Shown in pieces: positions 8,124-20,635 of a stretch of 64,000 nt of DNA. Origin of the DNA: Gibbula magus. Lineage: Eukaryota > Mollusca > Gastropoda > Trochida > Trochidae. The stretch covers positions 11,495,530-11,559,529 of the forward strand of contig OW388302.1 of the NCBI GenBank assembly GCA_936450465.1, in the 5' to 3' direction. Within the stretch, counting starts at the first letter, position 1. Every line of letters starts with the position of its first letter. Under the pieces are notes generated by a model. It made no database searches, had not been told where the DNA came from, and saw nothing but the letters and a program-made list of their open reading frames with translations. The translations under genes were made by a program, and so were the position numbers.

Positions 8124-10100
8124 GCCATGGGCGTGGCCTTTTCTATATCTCGGTCGGGCATTTTAATAACCACATTTCTGAAAAATGACTTACCTTACTT
8201 TCAGTTCCATTTCATTAAAAATGCATGTTAAGTTTTGCATATTTTATTCGGTTCTAAAATGTACCATATTACAAAAGGTGCTTGTTTAATTCTTACTCAA
8301 CTTTCATATTCACCCCCCATGCAAACGCTTAAAATATCAAATACATATAAGACTATGTCATTGTTTTTGCCGAATATCATTTCTATCTCATCGAGTGGAG
8401 TGAGTAAGTGATATTTTCACGAGTGGCGCAGTGAAAATATGACTTTATATTGCTTATGTACAAATATGGATTATATTTTCATTATTATCACATATTTCAT
8501 TACTAGTTATATGATAAATAGATGTTTCAAAGACAACCAATTAATGAACGGTCGACACTTAAGGCACTATAGGCATATGTCCCTATCGCTATCTTAGGTT
8601 TGTATTTGTTTTAAGACCGATTAAACGCTTTATAGAAGCAATTCTGTCTTCATATTTATTTGATTTAAACTTTCCAATATTAAGTTTGTCTTAATGGTTG
8701 CAGCAAACCTAGATCCATTGTCCGGTTTTCGATTTTGACCACGAATTTATTTGAACATTAAATTAAAAATTAAATGTTTCAAATAGGCTGCAACATAGGG
8801 ATGTCTTTGAAGGGAATTTAGATGTGGAATGTACATGTTAGAATTGTTTCGAAATTGTGGTGGTATATCTTTGTGTAGGCTAAATGTGGAGTAGGCCTAC
8901 ATTTCCAGACAACGCCACATATGGTGGTATATTGATTCGAAATACGTACGTAACCTTTTTTTTTAATCATTTGTGTATATATATATATAATTGCTTACTC
9001 ATATGATGTCAATTGATCCCGCCTCTATCATGACTTGTTGTTATCTTGCCGCTCATTTCCAATCCAATTAGTTCAAAGGGGGAAATAAAACACCTGTGCC
9101 GCCGTATATTGTCGGGCGGCAGACAGGATAACTAATTTCGGTGTCCATAAACGGATCAGTCCACTGTAGTCAACCAACCATGACCAACGAAAAGAAGTGG
9201 CGGGAATTAAGGGGGGGTTAAGGGGGTTGGTGGAATCGACATCAGTTTTAAATAAAATATTAAATATAAGTGTAAAAAATGTCAGGTCATCATTTGTAAC
9301 ATGCAGAGAAATACTATTGGAGAAGTGCATCATAACGAAGGTAAATGAAACTAATTTGGGACGCTACCAGCCCATACGACATTTTCACGTTATAATATGA
9401 CTTAAACGCTCAGGCTATATATAAATACTACCATGCAACATTATTAAATTGCTTAAATTGTTAAACGATGGTAGTTTTCCTTGATCAAAACCATAACTCA
9501 CAGCGACAAATAGTGAGGAAAGCTTCAAAGAGAGTGCATGAGAATATTGACTTGATCTTTTGAAGACACCTTGGTTTATTGTGAAATAATAACTGTAATA
9601 GCAGATCTTGTGTATATCTGAGTAACATTGACATCCCCTATAAATCCTTGAATAATACAATATTTCACACACCGATGTCAATCAGAGATTGTTCAAGACC
9701 TATTATTACGATAATTATTTCCAAAGCCACTGAGCTACATGTTAACTGTGTGTATGCATTACAAACAAGTTACTAGTAAACAATGGCATTTGTTTTTTTC
9801 ATTCTGCTAAACTTCAAATAGGTTTTAACTCTTGAAATCGCCCGGTGACTCCAAAATTTATATCATATTTGAAGTCAGCACCTACTTGTATAGAAAGTAG
9901 ACCTACTATATACTAAAAGAAAAATACTAAAGTTCTTGTAACTTTTGTCTCTGGGTAGACGTTTTTCTGATTCCCGATCACTGACCTACTTTTAAAAAAA
10001 AAAAAAGACTAAAAATATAATCACTCATAAACGATGTATACAGTTTTCCATTTGTCATCACAAAGTTATTCTTGATTAGCTTCTCCGTAAACATCATCGA
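8124..10100. other. Intergenic stretch between opposed exon chains
   Basis: AT-rich, with a short (TA)n at about 8972-8987 and a G-rich patch (ggggggttaagggggttgg) near 9211-9230. The minus-strand exon chain lies to the left and plus-strand candidates to the right, so a divergent promoter region is possible, but no specific core promoter can be supported. Confidence 0.35.
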
Positions 10101-10193
10101 GAAAACACGGAAAGACACGAGCATTTTCGATTGCATGAAAGTAAGCTCCTTTCATCGATATGGCGCATTCGTAATACATTCCCTGCACTGTCA

Positions 10194-10289
10194 TGGAGCC
10201 TGAGAAACGGAAGTCAGATCAGAAGCAACAGAGTTGACTTTTCAACATCAAATCAAGACCGAAGTAAACAAGCTGACGAAAACTAACAG
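10194..10289 (+). other. Candidate 5' exon ending at a strong donor
   Basis: A near-perfect donor, aactaacag/GTAAGAAG, ends at 10289. The preceding 100 bp carry a short frame, MEPEKRKSDQKQQS, then stop, and no other frame stays open, so this would be a mostly untranslated first exon with an upstream ORF. The left boundary is arbitrary because no transcription start can be seen. It would lie about 1.6 kb upstream of the exon at 11888-12039. Confidence 0.3.
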
Positions 10290-11887
10290 GTAAGAAGTAT
10301 CCGTAGTTATGGCTTCAATCCTCACTTTTGTATAAGGACGTCCTCACTTCTAACACGAGCACTGTATTGTAAAACAACTGTTGTGTTGAGTAACAGACTA
10401 AGAGTACACAATTGGAAGAGTAATCTTAAATCATATGTTTTGGCTGTGAATTTAAAAAAAAAAAACATTTCGCTAATTTCGCTAATTGCTATATATTGTC
10501 GAAAAAGTGTATTCGGTGTATTCGGTGACTATCTGGAAATTACAAATGTATGTTCAAAATAAGCCAGTCAAGTTGAAAACCCAAATGTACTGTTTGTACC
10601 CTCGTGTTACCTGTTTCCGTGGCAATATTATCAATAAGAAACTTCTATGCTATCCAGTGGGGTTGCAATTTAAGTAGAGAGCATCTCGACCTAAGATTTA
10701 TACTGTACAGTACTGTTACGAAGTGTACAACTACATCTTAACTAAAATTGTTATATATGCTTAAAGTATTTATATTGTTGTGTAAATATGATATTGTCAA
10801 CAATATTTCGCTCAAACTTTTTATTTAGGACATATTTATGAATTCATTCAGACTACTAAGTGTTTAACGAACAGAAAACTTTCTAGCTTGGCTGCTTGAA
10901 TATAATGTTACCTCAAATTCTGTATGCAATCCAACTGATTGACAAAATAGGTGCTGATTGATCATTGAGCAGGTAGGGTGAAATGAGGTCATATCATTAT
11001 GTAATATCAAGAAAACAGGTTACTTGAGTGTATGTTTCCTATTTCCCTGGTATTAAAGGCACTTTATCACATCGTTCTTATTGAAATATAGTGTATAGTT
11101 GTTATACAGGTATGAGATGACAATATAAAATAAGTCTGGTAGACTTTGTCTAATTGTTCTGAGAAATTAACAAGTTCAACACATACTAACACTTAACATT
11201 AATTCTTATAAATTAAAATGACATTACAAGATGAAAGAAGTACATTCATTGCTTTAAGCATGTTCAATGCATGTAAGGTAATGTTATGCAGTAGAGAATA
11301 ACCAAATCATATAGAACCATGAGTGTAAAGTTTGTTTTTGTATAAAGTTCCTAATTTTTAGAAATCTGAGGAGTACCATTTTACTGAATACACTATCATA
11401 ACTCAATGGTAACCAAAACAAAGGATATTACCCAATGGGTCAAAAAATTATGCGAAACACTGGTTCTTAAGAACAAATTATTGTACCAATCATGGATAGA
11501 TAATACTTCTAAATAAACATAAGAATTCTAAAATCATACATGGTTGTGTAAATTCATGCGACTTGATATCCCTTTTCCCCCTCAAAGATTTGTTATCCTT
11601 GCTTGTAAATAAGCTAATTTTCCTGTTAAAGTTTCCAACCCTGACCAAAAGCCTACTACCATATGCGCAGGTCTCGAAAAGACGCAATGCCCGTTTGAGG
11701 TCTGAAACAATTGATGGAAATTAGTATACAGTGTAAGGCAGTGTTGTGGGCTGTTGCAGTGTTGGATGAGTTTGTAAATATTTTCAATTTTCATTTGAAT
11801 TGAGTACTTGCAAAGGTTAATGAAAAAATGACAGTTTGCTTCTGGATAAATGTTTTTTTTCACACTTCATTCATTATTAGTTTTCAG
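10290..11887. other. AT-rich sequence, probable intron
   Basis: Lies between the donor at 10290 and the acceptor at 11887. No repeats or exons recognised. Confidence 0.4.
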
Positions 11888-12039
11888 GATAGATTTACAA
11901 CATCAGGACAAAGTATTTTGTGAGCGTTCCAGTGATCCAGTAACAAAATACAAGCACAAGATTACAGAGACTCAGAATACTGTTCCAGCTGAGCCTCTCT
12001 CGAAGTATGCGAGGAGGAAACATCAATTTGAAATGCTTG
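11888..12039 (+). CDS. Candidate 152-bp internal exon, plus strand
   Basis: A long pyrimidine-rich acceptor, cattattagttttcag, ends at 11887 and a consensus donor, CTTG/GTATGT, starts at 12040. Only one frame is open across all 152 bp. It contains SSDPVTKYKHKITE and LSKYARRKHQFEML, enters with one base completing a codon and exits in phase 1. The sequence is hydrophilic and basic, not low complexity, and less AT-rich than its flanks, all typical of genuine coding sequence. No family is recognised. Neither downstream candidate extends this frame far: joining to 14447 gives DADVADADT and a stop, and joining to 17490 stops after eight codons. Confidence 0.55.
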
Positions 12040-13526
12040 GTATGTAATTGCTTTGAGTTTATTTATTTTGGTTTTCTCAAACAGAACTTTGAGTTTTTAA
12101 TATAAGAATGTCTAAAGTAAATACATTATCAAAAACATCTGATAGTCATAAATCAGCAGTGATCCATTGCAGATGTCATTGATTTAACATATTTTAATTC
12201 ATGATGAAACGAATTGGAAACAAGCTATCCAATTGGGAACAAGGTATCCAATTTTGGATACCGTTGCATATATTGAGACATGCAGTGCTGTCAGGTGGAA
12301 CTTTGCACCCAAGCGATAAAATACCATTTATAATGTGAAATATTTCACCTGTGAATAATGATAATCTATCTGAAGATGGAAGTTTCAGGAATAAGGTGAA
12401 TGCAGAAAGTATAAGTAAAAACGATCAATTCATTGGCACTTAACGTAATCAACTGTCCTCATGTTTGATTAGGTCAAATAGTGTATGCTAAAGACAAATA
12501 CCATGTATTCAAATTACTAATTGTAAACTTTAATGGCACTGTAGCCCGTATCTTTGCATATTTTGTTTTCTCAAATTTGCTTTTTATCCTGAAAGTTTAT
12601 ACACTATGTTGTTATGTTAGAGGGTAAAACATCTCATTACATGACCAGATAAGCCGTATCCATAGTTACGGTTATCCGTATTGAAAGAAAATGTTGCGAC
12701 TAGACATTGGTGTGGAAGTCTTCTGTGTGAGACATAGATTTGTAAGTTTCATGCAAATTTGAGAGTTCTGACGGCAAGATAATTGAACATTATATCATCA
12801 TACATGCTACCATATTCAAAACTCTACTCTGAGTGTTTAGGTATCGTTACAGTGGTCATATCACTTGAACTACCTTCGAGAAGCCATTTTAATGTGAATT
12901 CATTAAAATGGGCAGCTTGAAGGCAAAGTAGACACAGACTATGTATGATTGTTTCACCATTAAAATACATATAATCTCGGTAGGTTAAGAGATCTTACCT
13001 CAGGACTATGTTTATTGTTCAAAAGATACTGTAAATTGCCTGTAATTGCTACAACAAGCCTTGAAAGCCTGGAATAAAGCCATTTCTCCTAAAAAAAACT
13101 TTGGAAAATCTATTTAAGCTTTTGAAAAGCCTGGAAAATGACTAAAACACCTGGAAAAAGCTCTGAATTCACAGCCCTTATGATAGTTGGTATTTTTTTG
13201 GCAGTTATTTGATGCAACACTAACTTGGAGTTACTGCACATTGTATTAGACTTTAAAATATCAATGTATAGTATCAATGTAGCAATAAATCATTACAGAG
13301 TGTGATTCAGGCCAATGAATTTGATATCATTCATTCAGATAAAACCTTAGCAATTAGAAGTCTTATTATTTTCATTTGATTAGCTTATTAAACTGCTTAA
13401 ATACCTTTTGCCTTAAGTTGTGGTCAGGAAATTCTGTAACAGTAAGAACCATGTGCCATTATTGACATTGGGGTGTGAATTTTGCTGATTTCTGTCTTGT
13501 TTGTCAGTAAATTGTCATCAAGTTGT
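12040..13526. other. AT-rich sequence, probable intron
   Basis: No exon or element ends identified. A small cluster of gcctggaa repeats lies at about 13060-13155. Confidence 0.4.
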
Positions 13527-13530
13527 TTAA

Positions 13531-14241
13531 CCCTCTAACGACTTAAAGGGGGTCTATTGGACCCAAGCTGAATGCTTTTACCTGTAATACATAAATAAAA
13601 TCATCTAATTTAACCGTTTTTGTGTATGATCAAATTAACCATATTTACACAAGAAAAAATATCATTGATTGTTTATCTTTATTACTTACAAATGTACATG
13701 GTTTTATATTATTAGTTTTATATATTTCCCACCAGGTGGGGTTTAGTGGACCCCAGCATTAAAAAGGTCACGGATGGTCACGAATATATTAGAACCCAAT
13801 ATTCATTAAGAAACTTCACGATGCCTTTCTTATATGTCTCTTAAATGATTTGAAATTATTATTGAATGAAAAATTAACCATTTTTAATTATGCCCAAAAA
13901 GTTTAAACAATGGTGTGTAAAATGATAATTGATAATGAGTCATTTTTTTAAAAATCATCCAAAATCAATCAAATTTGTTGCGTGTGTATAAAGCAATGTT
14001 TCAACTACAATATCACAATTTGGTTTTCAATCAAATGTTTTATATTTAAAGAATATATCTGGTTCAAAGAGACTCACCCTCAAAAACGAAACAAACTATT
14101 ATTTTCGTCCAATTTTCTTGGTCAGGATCATTTCAAAATATGTATACTTCCAACAAATACAGCTGAGTAAGCATTGGTTAACATTTGTGAACATTTTGTA
14201 TCATTTGTGTCAGAAATTCTTTGGGGTCTCATAGACGAGGG
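13531..14241. mobile_element. Possible piggyBac-like non-autonomous element
   Basis: A 711-bp segment starts CCCTCTAACGAC right after TTAA (13527-13530) and ends ...gacGAGGG right before TTAT (14242-14245). The right end in reverse complement reads CCCTCGTCTATGAGACCCC, and the left end has GGTCTATTGGACCC 20 bp in. A CCC-starting terminus abutting TTAA is the piggyBac pattern. Here the right-hand TTAA has mutated to TTAT and the inverted repeats are short and imperfect. Another inverted pair (ggtctattggaccc at 13551; gtggggtttagtggacccc at 13737) lies inside. No transposase is present. Confidence 0.4.
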
Positions 14242-14446
14242 TTATTCAACATCCTTTAGTCTCTTGATCCGTTGACAACATTTAAATATCATCTTAAATT
14301 TCCGAAACATTGTATTCACTATTTTGAATTTTGAGGCATTCTATATCTATATAATTGTCAGAGAGTGTGCTATAGCCAGGCCATGAATAGAGAAGAAAGC
14401 TATTTCATCAAATATTACATTGTGAAATTATCTGTTATATTTACAG

Positions 14447-14491
14447 ATGCAGATGTTGCAGATGCAGACACATAAGAAATAACATAATCAT
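14447..14491 (+). CDS. Candidate 45-bp exon, plus strand
   Basis: Acceptor ctgttatatttacag is followed by 45 bp and a GTGAGT donor. If entered in phase 1, from the exon ending at 12039, it reads DADVADADT and then stops, which would make it a C-terminal exon with a 3' untranslated intron. In another phase it is open throughout. Good splice consensus, but small size and uncertain phase. Confidence 0.3.
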
Positions 14492-14973
14492 GTGAGTATA
14501 AAAGTTATGTATGGAATATGATATCTTCATGATTAAAAAGTAGTATTATGAACCTCTAAACTTGACCAATTTGGGCTTTTTATGATTTTATTTATAAAAT
14601 ATTTACCATGACGACATGATGATTTAATTAAACATATTGACTACCTATATGAAGTATGCCCTATCAGGGTATTTTTGTGGAAACAAAATTCAGATGGGAA
14701 TTCCCTATGCATATGACTGGTTTGTTTTTTACCCACAACACAACAAGGGAGGGGGGGATGACTTGTTATGTAGAGTAATCATCAAGTTTAGATGACGAAA
14801 CACATTTGCCACATGTGAAGGTGAATCTACTTTATCAATGGTACTTTTTTTCACAATACTACTCCATGTTATCATCTACTGTTGGTATTACTCATTCATG
14901 GGATACTTAAACCTAATCCGATTTCAAACATGAAGATAGTCGAGTAAATTGGTTTATAATGTCCCTACCTACT

Positions 14974-16984
14974 TAAATAGGGTTGTAGTAAAAAGGGCCG
15001 AAAGTCAAAAGGTCCGAGCCATTTAGTCAAATGAGCCGTGTTCCAAGTCAGAAGGGTCGAACCCAAAAAATAACATAGCAAAAATTTAGGTTTCATCTTT
15101 TTTTAAATTTTTATCTGTGATATTAGATCTAATGAAAGGTCAAAAGAAATTAATATTGCCTGTTTTTAAAAAATAAATTTGTTTTAAAGATATTTCATCT
15201 ATCCTTTTGTACCATGTTTTGATTAGTGTGAAAATATAGGTATTTTTAAAATACTGTGCAGGGATTGGGAAAGACACCTTTGACAATGGACCATTTTTAT
15301 GACTTATAGTATTTCAAATGGGTCATGGGCCATTTTTTCATCCAATGTGCAATGGCCCATGGCCCCTGGCTTTCCCAATCCCTGACTGTGACTAATGAGT
15401 GATGAATCGATATATCTGGATTGTTTTCTTTATGTTATTAGTGTGTGGGTATCTACATAATGTCTTGACAATAATTATACCCCCGCTACGAAGTAAGCGA
15501 GGGTATACAGCGGTCATTCCGTCCGTCCTTCCATCCGTCCGGTCAATTTTCTCAAAAACTGTCAAAGGTACATCAACCAAACTTTGTACAGTTGTTAGCC
15601 ATGTTCTTCCGATCGCGCACAGACAATTTTCAATTTCTGAATTTGTTGTCGTTTCCATGGAAACATCACTTTTTGGATTTAGTTTTATTGTGTTCAATGG
15701 GGACAAGTTTTCTCGGATACTGTTCAACCTAGGTGAAAGAAATTTTGGTTGTGAGTACTCATGACCATACTCTTTATCCAGTTCGAAAAACCAGTTCCGA
15801 AATATTAGTTTTTACGGAGTTATGGCCCTTGAATCCGAAGTTTAACTTAGTACCAAAAGAACTGTGATGCTCCAATGGGGACAAGTTTTCTGGGAAACTA
15901 TTACATCTAGGTGAATGAAATTTAATATGGAGGTAGTCCAAATGATACTTTTCATCAACTTCGAAAACCAGTTCCGAAATATTATTTGTTACAGAGTTAT
16001 GGCCCTTGAATCCGAAATTTAACTTAGTCCCAAAAGAACTGTGATGCTCCAATGAGGACAAGTTTTCTCGGAAACTATTACATCTAGGTGAATGAAATGT
16101 TACATGTAGGTAGTCTAGATCATACTCTTCATCGAGTTCACAGTCCAGTTCCGAAATATTATTTTTTGCGGAGTTATGAAGCCCTTGAATCTGTAATTGA
16201 ACTTGGTACAAATTCTCGGTGTGATGCTCTAATGGGAAAAATTAAGTTACCTGAAAAATATTACATCTGGGTGAATGAAAACACTTAGTTCCTTAAATTA
16301 TTTTGGACAACATTTTGATGCTTGAAGCTGTTTTTTAAACATAATAACCTTCACAACTATAATTCTCAATGGACGGATAGCCATGCTCACTTTTTTCTTT
16401 TCTGTTGTTTTTTTTTGTTATATCATCTCTTTTAATAAGCACAGACTGACTAATAATAGGATACATTTAACTTTAATTTCCAAACAGAACTGATTTTACA
16501 TCAAATCCTTTGGTATAATAATACATACTTTGTTGTATATTGCTGTAAACAGTTTTGTCACACTTTACACAATGGACAACTAGAGTGTAAGAAGTGAACA
16601 TGTGTGTTTAGGAGAAATGTACATGTATAGATACCATGACAGTATTAAATTGAGTTGATTTGTCATGACATTGAGTTCAGATACTTAACAAGGAAAACAA
16701 ACTTACTTAGTTATGAAATTATATATCCAATCACTTCAACAAAAAAAACATAGCACAAACCAAGGATTAATTTTGGAATTGATTGGGATCACTTGGCTAG
16801 TAAGCATATTACAACTATCAAATGTAGGTTGAATACAATGAATATATAATTTTGTTATTTTCAGCCCCTTTTCCTTTATGCTATGTGACCATTTACTTCA
16901 GCCCTTTGACTTTTTCACTCGGCCTTTTTTACTTTTCTTATCGGCCTTTTATCCTTCAGCCCATTTGACCAGATCCCCTTAAAT
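14974..16984. mobile_element. 2-kb element bounded by inverted GGGCCGAAAG-type repeats
   Basis: The left end carries short tandem motifs of the form gggccgaaagtcaaaagg, gagccatttagtcaaatg and gtcagaagggtcga (14995-15062). The right end (16862-16980) carries the reverse-complement forms gccctttgactttttcactc, ggccttttttacttttc and cagcccatttgaccagatcc. The outermost parts, acttaaataggg and ccccttaaat, also match inverted. I infer a DNA transposon or foldback element with degenerate, internally repetitive ends. No transposase was seen. The block 15475-16290 nested inside is a different repeat. Confidence 0.45.
15475..16290. repeat. Dispersed repeat with hairpin head and ~178-bp tandem units
   Basis: Begins with a hairpin: tacccccgct, an 8-nt loop, then agcgagggta. 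This is followed by a gtccgtcc-rich tract (15518-15542) and then about 3.5 tandem units of 175-180 bp. The unit marker tgatgctccaatggggac or a near match occurs at about 15690, 15865, 16042 and 16222, and each unit contains gagttatggcccttgaat. From memory, 'taccccgc..acgaag..gcggggta' followed by gtccgtccgtcc is a very common mollusc repeat. A 145-codon minus-strand frame (15774-16211) is simply three translated repeat units of about 60 codons and is not a gene. Confidence 0.7.
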
Positions 16985-17489
16985 AAAGCATTTTGTTTGA
17001 TTACGGCTTACTACCATAAAGTAATAAATAGATTATTAAATGAACCTTGGGTTAAAAAAATGTTAAGTCCTAGGTCACTGACATACCAGACTTTAGCTTG
17101 AATTCATTTCAAAGTTTACCAAAAAGTCACTAACTTGCCTTTAACAACAATTCATATCATCATTGGTTTCACAAAACTCATTGACAAAGTACTGCCGGAA
17201 GTCGTGGACTTAATGAGGTGGAAACGATTTTCAATCCATGATGAATAGGACATACATATCAACATTCAGCCTAGGGAAGACCACATGAGACTAAAACTGA
17301 TGACAGTTTTCTTTCTATATCAAGACCTTTATTTTTATTATCAAGACAATTTGTGTATTCTAGTTCAAAATATGATCTGAAAGCTTTACCAAGTTTATAT
17401 GTTTAAACTGTAGCAACCCTGAAATAACCATCTACCTTTGCAGTATAACAGTGAATGTTTTTAATGTTTTATTCATTTTGTCCCTTCAG

Positions 17490-17603
17490 TCAAATGGAAC
17501 TGCGCCCCAACATGAAGATCTCTTTGACAGCAAAGTTAATGACCCAGGAACAGAGAAGAAACAAGAACCCTGCCCTCTGAACATTGTATATTGGATAATA
17601 TAA
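17490..17603 (+). CDS. Candidate terminal exon, plus strand
   Basis: A very good acceptor with a long pyrimidine tract, tcattttgtcccttcag, ends at 17489. The next 114 bp are open in phase 0 and read SNGTAPQHEDLFDSKV, then NDPGTEKKQEPCPLN and a TAA at 17601-17603. Composition is hydrophilic and not low complexity. The phase does not match the exon ending at 12039, so at least one further exon would be needed between them, or this belongs to another gene. No clear AATAAA follows; ATTAAA occurs near 17799. Protein not recognised. Confidence 0.4.
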   Translation, partial: SNGTAPQHEDLFDSKVNDPGTEKKQEPCPLNIVYWII

Positions 17604-19214
17604 CATGATATAAATGTTTAGATTGTGATTGTATTGTAATGCTCCAATCTACAGTACAATTGAAATACTGTTTTTGACGTGTTAAACGCCCTGACACGAA
17701 TACAATTATGAGAGAGGGGCGCTTGCTAATGTAGTGTGTATTTCCTTCACACAAGTAAAATGTTTTGAAAACTTGATTTTCAAAATAACATTTCAAACAT
17801 TAAAAGACGTAAGAGGAAAGTATACACAAAGGCTTGGAGATGAGCTGCTTATTACGTTTTGAGTTATATTCATTCAGGGAATTTTTATTTTATATCACGT
17901 TAAGTTCCACAGTTAAAGTACAGCTGTATATAGATGATAGAAAGATAGAGCAGGCATAAAAGACCATTCACTTAAAATCCAATTGATTGAACGTATATAT
18001 TTACAAATGTGAGAATTTGGTATAAATGATTTCTGAAACCTATTTGTACATTATGTTAGCAGTGGGTGCTAAATACATCGAATACGGTAATGGAGTTGTT
18101 TAAATGTATTCCCACAGTGTACAATTGTAGATTATATTACGTGTTCCTTCAAGGGGTTCTTCCACGTGACCCAGTACCTTATCGTGGTGTGGAGGTTTGT
18201 GTGTCTCTCAGACCTTAAGAGCAGGATCAGTACAGGGAGTTCTGTCAGGGTATTTTTTGTGGAGAATAAAAAAGAGGGGACATTCCTGTTTATAGAGTCA
18301 AATCTAAAGTCGTTATTGTAGTGATGTGCATAGAGCAATCTGAAAAGGTCAGAGGGTAAAAGTAAAAACAAAAATAATTTAGATTGTTTTGATAATTGCT
18401 TTCTGAATATATTTTTCAAATTGGAAAATCATCTCAATTACAAATACACATTCTCATTAATTTACTTTGGGCTTTTTTTTATGAGAAGACTGTTTTATTA
18501 ATTTAAACATATAGTACAACATGCTTACAGATTTAGCATGGCGGTCTTTGGTTGAAAAAGTTTTAAAAATCCAAGTGTTATATTATCATAAGTCAGAAAG
18601 ATGAAACATTATATATAGATGCCCTAGCTGTGTGATAAAAATAACCAAAAACTAAATGCATTCTTACAACAATTGTGATGACTCACTTTATATGAGTATG
18701 CTGATTTATTATTTATTAGTTTTCAATTGCTTTACATGTTGTTAAATAGGGCAGTGAATGTACAAACCTAATGTGACAGCAAATACGACAACTTAAAGTC
18801 AAAATATACCTATTACTATTGTTAAGTTGTGATTTAAATTCTGTTTTTAAAGAATTATTCTGTAATATTATCATGCTCCTTATTTTGTGTCCATTTACTT
18901 TCCTAATTGAAACTTAAGACATTAAGACATTGCATTATTGGTAATTTTGCAGTTAAGTAGAGATTTGAGGGGATGCCAAGTAGCACAGGTTCTAGTTCCA
19001 AGTATGAGTTAATGAAACGCTATGTTTATCTATTCATATGAATTTGTTATTCTTTTGGTAAATGATTTTAATGATGAATGCCATATTTTAAATGCATCTT
19101 GATATGCAATATAATGAAATAAATAATTGTTCAAATATAAATGTCTATGTTATTTGTTAACTAATTGTACCATAAATGAATTTAGATGAGTGTTTCTTCT
19201 ACCATAACATTGTT
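17604..19214. other. AT-rich sequence, no gene seen
   Basis: No repeat ends, RNA genes or convincing exons recognised. Confidence 0.45.
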
Positions 19215-19227
19215 TGGTCATAAGAAT

Positions 19228-19512
19228 AGGATCTGGTGAGGATCCGGGGGGCGGATCCATGTATCCTTGCCTTTTGAGATACTGTTGAGGATCCGGCGGC
19301 GGATCCTAGTATCCACACCTCATGAGGATCCGACAAGAGATCCGGGGGATCCGGGGGAATATACCAATATTTTGACCCAGCAAGGATCCGGTGAGAGATC
19401 TGGTGGTATCCGGGCGGATCCTGGATATGGCAAGCTATATGCCGTCGGATCCCTGTATCCCAATTAAGGGGGGATCCGGTAGGATCCGGCAAGATCCGCC
19501 AAGTCGGATTCC
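19228..19512. repeat. GGATCC-rich degenerate repeat cluster
   Basis: About 285 bp carrying eleven GGATCC (BamHI) hexamers plus agatccg and gtatcc variants, mostly as ggatccgg or ggcggatcc. GGATCC is itself a palindrome and the flanking GG/CC make many pairs self-complementary, so the block can fold extensively. GC content is far above the surroundings. Open frames on both strands (19199-19588 minus; 19267-19606 plus) come from the depletion of stop codons in this sequence and are not called as genes. Confidence 0.75.
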
Positions 19513-20635
19513 ACCCCTTTTTGTCCTGTGTATAAACCATTACACCTGCAGATGGGTGATAGCCCCAGGTGATAACTACAAGAAACAAATGGACAGTGTC
19601 ATATGAGAATTAAACTAAGTAACTTGAACATATAATAAACAAAATACATAGGAACATATCAAATTACAAATAATACATTTATACATGTGTTAGCACTGTG
19701 ATAACTTTCATGTTTCGCGATATCGATGAATTATTGACTTTGGAATATATAAAAACTGTGATGTCAAATACTTATATTTGAAACACAGAAAAGTGAATAG
19801 ATGTGTTAACCTTTTGTGTAAATTTTTATTACGATTGATGCATTATTTTACAAATATTTCTCACGGAAGTAAATGCATTGTTCATTGAAGAATATCCTTT
19901 GTTACAAATTACGTCGAAATTTTATAAATACAACGGAGATCGTTTATGACAGGCTCATATCATCAACATAATTTTGTTCTGGTATAAAATTTAATTCTGA
20001 ACAAAATGGTGTAAAAATTGGGCTGCATAAATAATTATTGACAAAATGGTTCGAGGTTGGAAATGTAGTACAATTTTAGAACTGCTGTATTATTTCATTT
20101 TTTCCATAGACAAGTGTAATAATAATTTATATTTGAAAAATATTACATTAAGAAATAATTGTTCATGACAATAATAAGTTATAAAAAAATGTGACTCAGA
20201 TATTTTTTTTAATTATTTTAAGATTATGTTAATTACTAAGGCGAGACAAATTTAAATGAAGGATACCCATGTGACGTAATTGTTACAAATTAACAAATCT
20301 GACGCTCTCTGCAAAAACCTCAAAACAATCCAGCAGGCTAAAGGTTAAAATAGGTTTTTAAAATAAATTATGCATGAGAGTGGTATAAATTGATGATTTG
20401 TGATTTGTGACAAACATGAGGAGCATTAATAGTTGATTCTTAAATCAACAATGGCCTTTGGGCTTTATTAAAGTAGTGATTGGACAACAGTAATACAAAT
20501 TGGTAAAAGGAGGAAAGCCAAATGCCTTTATTGTAGATACAAGAACAGTTGATTGGATGTGAAATGCAGAAGACATGGTGATTGAGAGTATTAGGAGAGG
20601 CCAGTGATTGTGGCTGGGGTTAGAAGTGGTTGAAA
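19513..20635. other. AT-rich sequence, no gene seen
   Basis: AT-rich; nothing recognised. Confidence 0.45.

Noticed and set aside
9073..9333. 86-codon minus-strand ORF
   Set aside because: Part is plausible-looking (RWSWLVDYSGLIRLWTPKL), but there is no splice or start context and I recognise no family. Not enough to call.
15774..16211. 145-codon minus-strand ORF with internal repeats
   Set aside because: It translates the ~178-bp noncoding tandem repeat; the frame breaks at unit edges of slightly different length.
19199..19606. ORFs on both strands over the GGATCC cluster
   Set aside because: GGATCC-rich DNA has few stop codons in any frame; proteins are low complexity and the strands are equally open.
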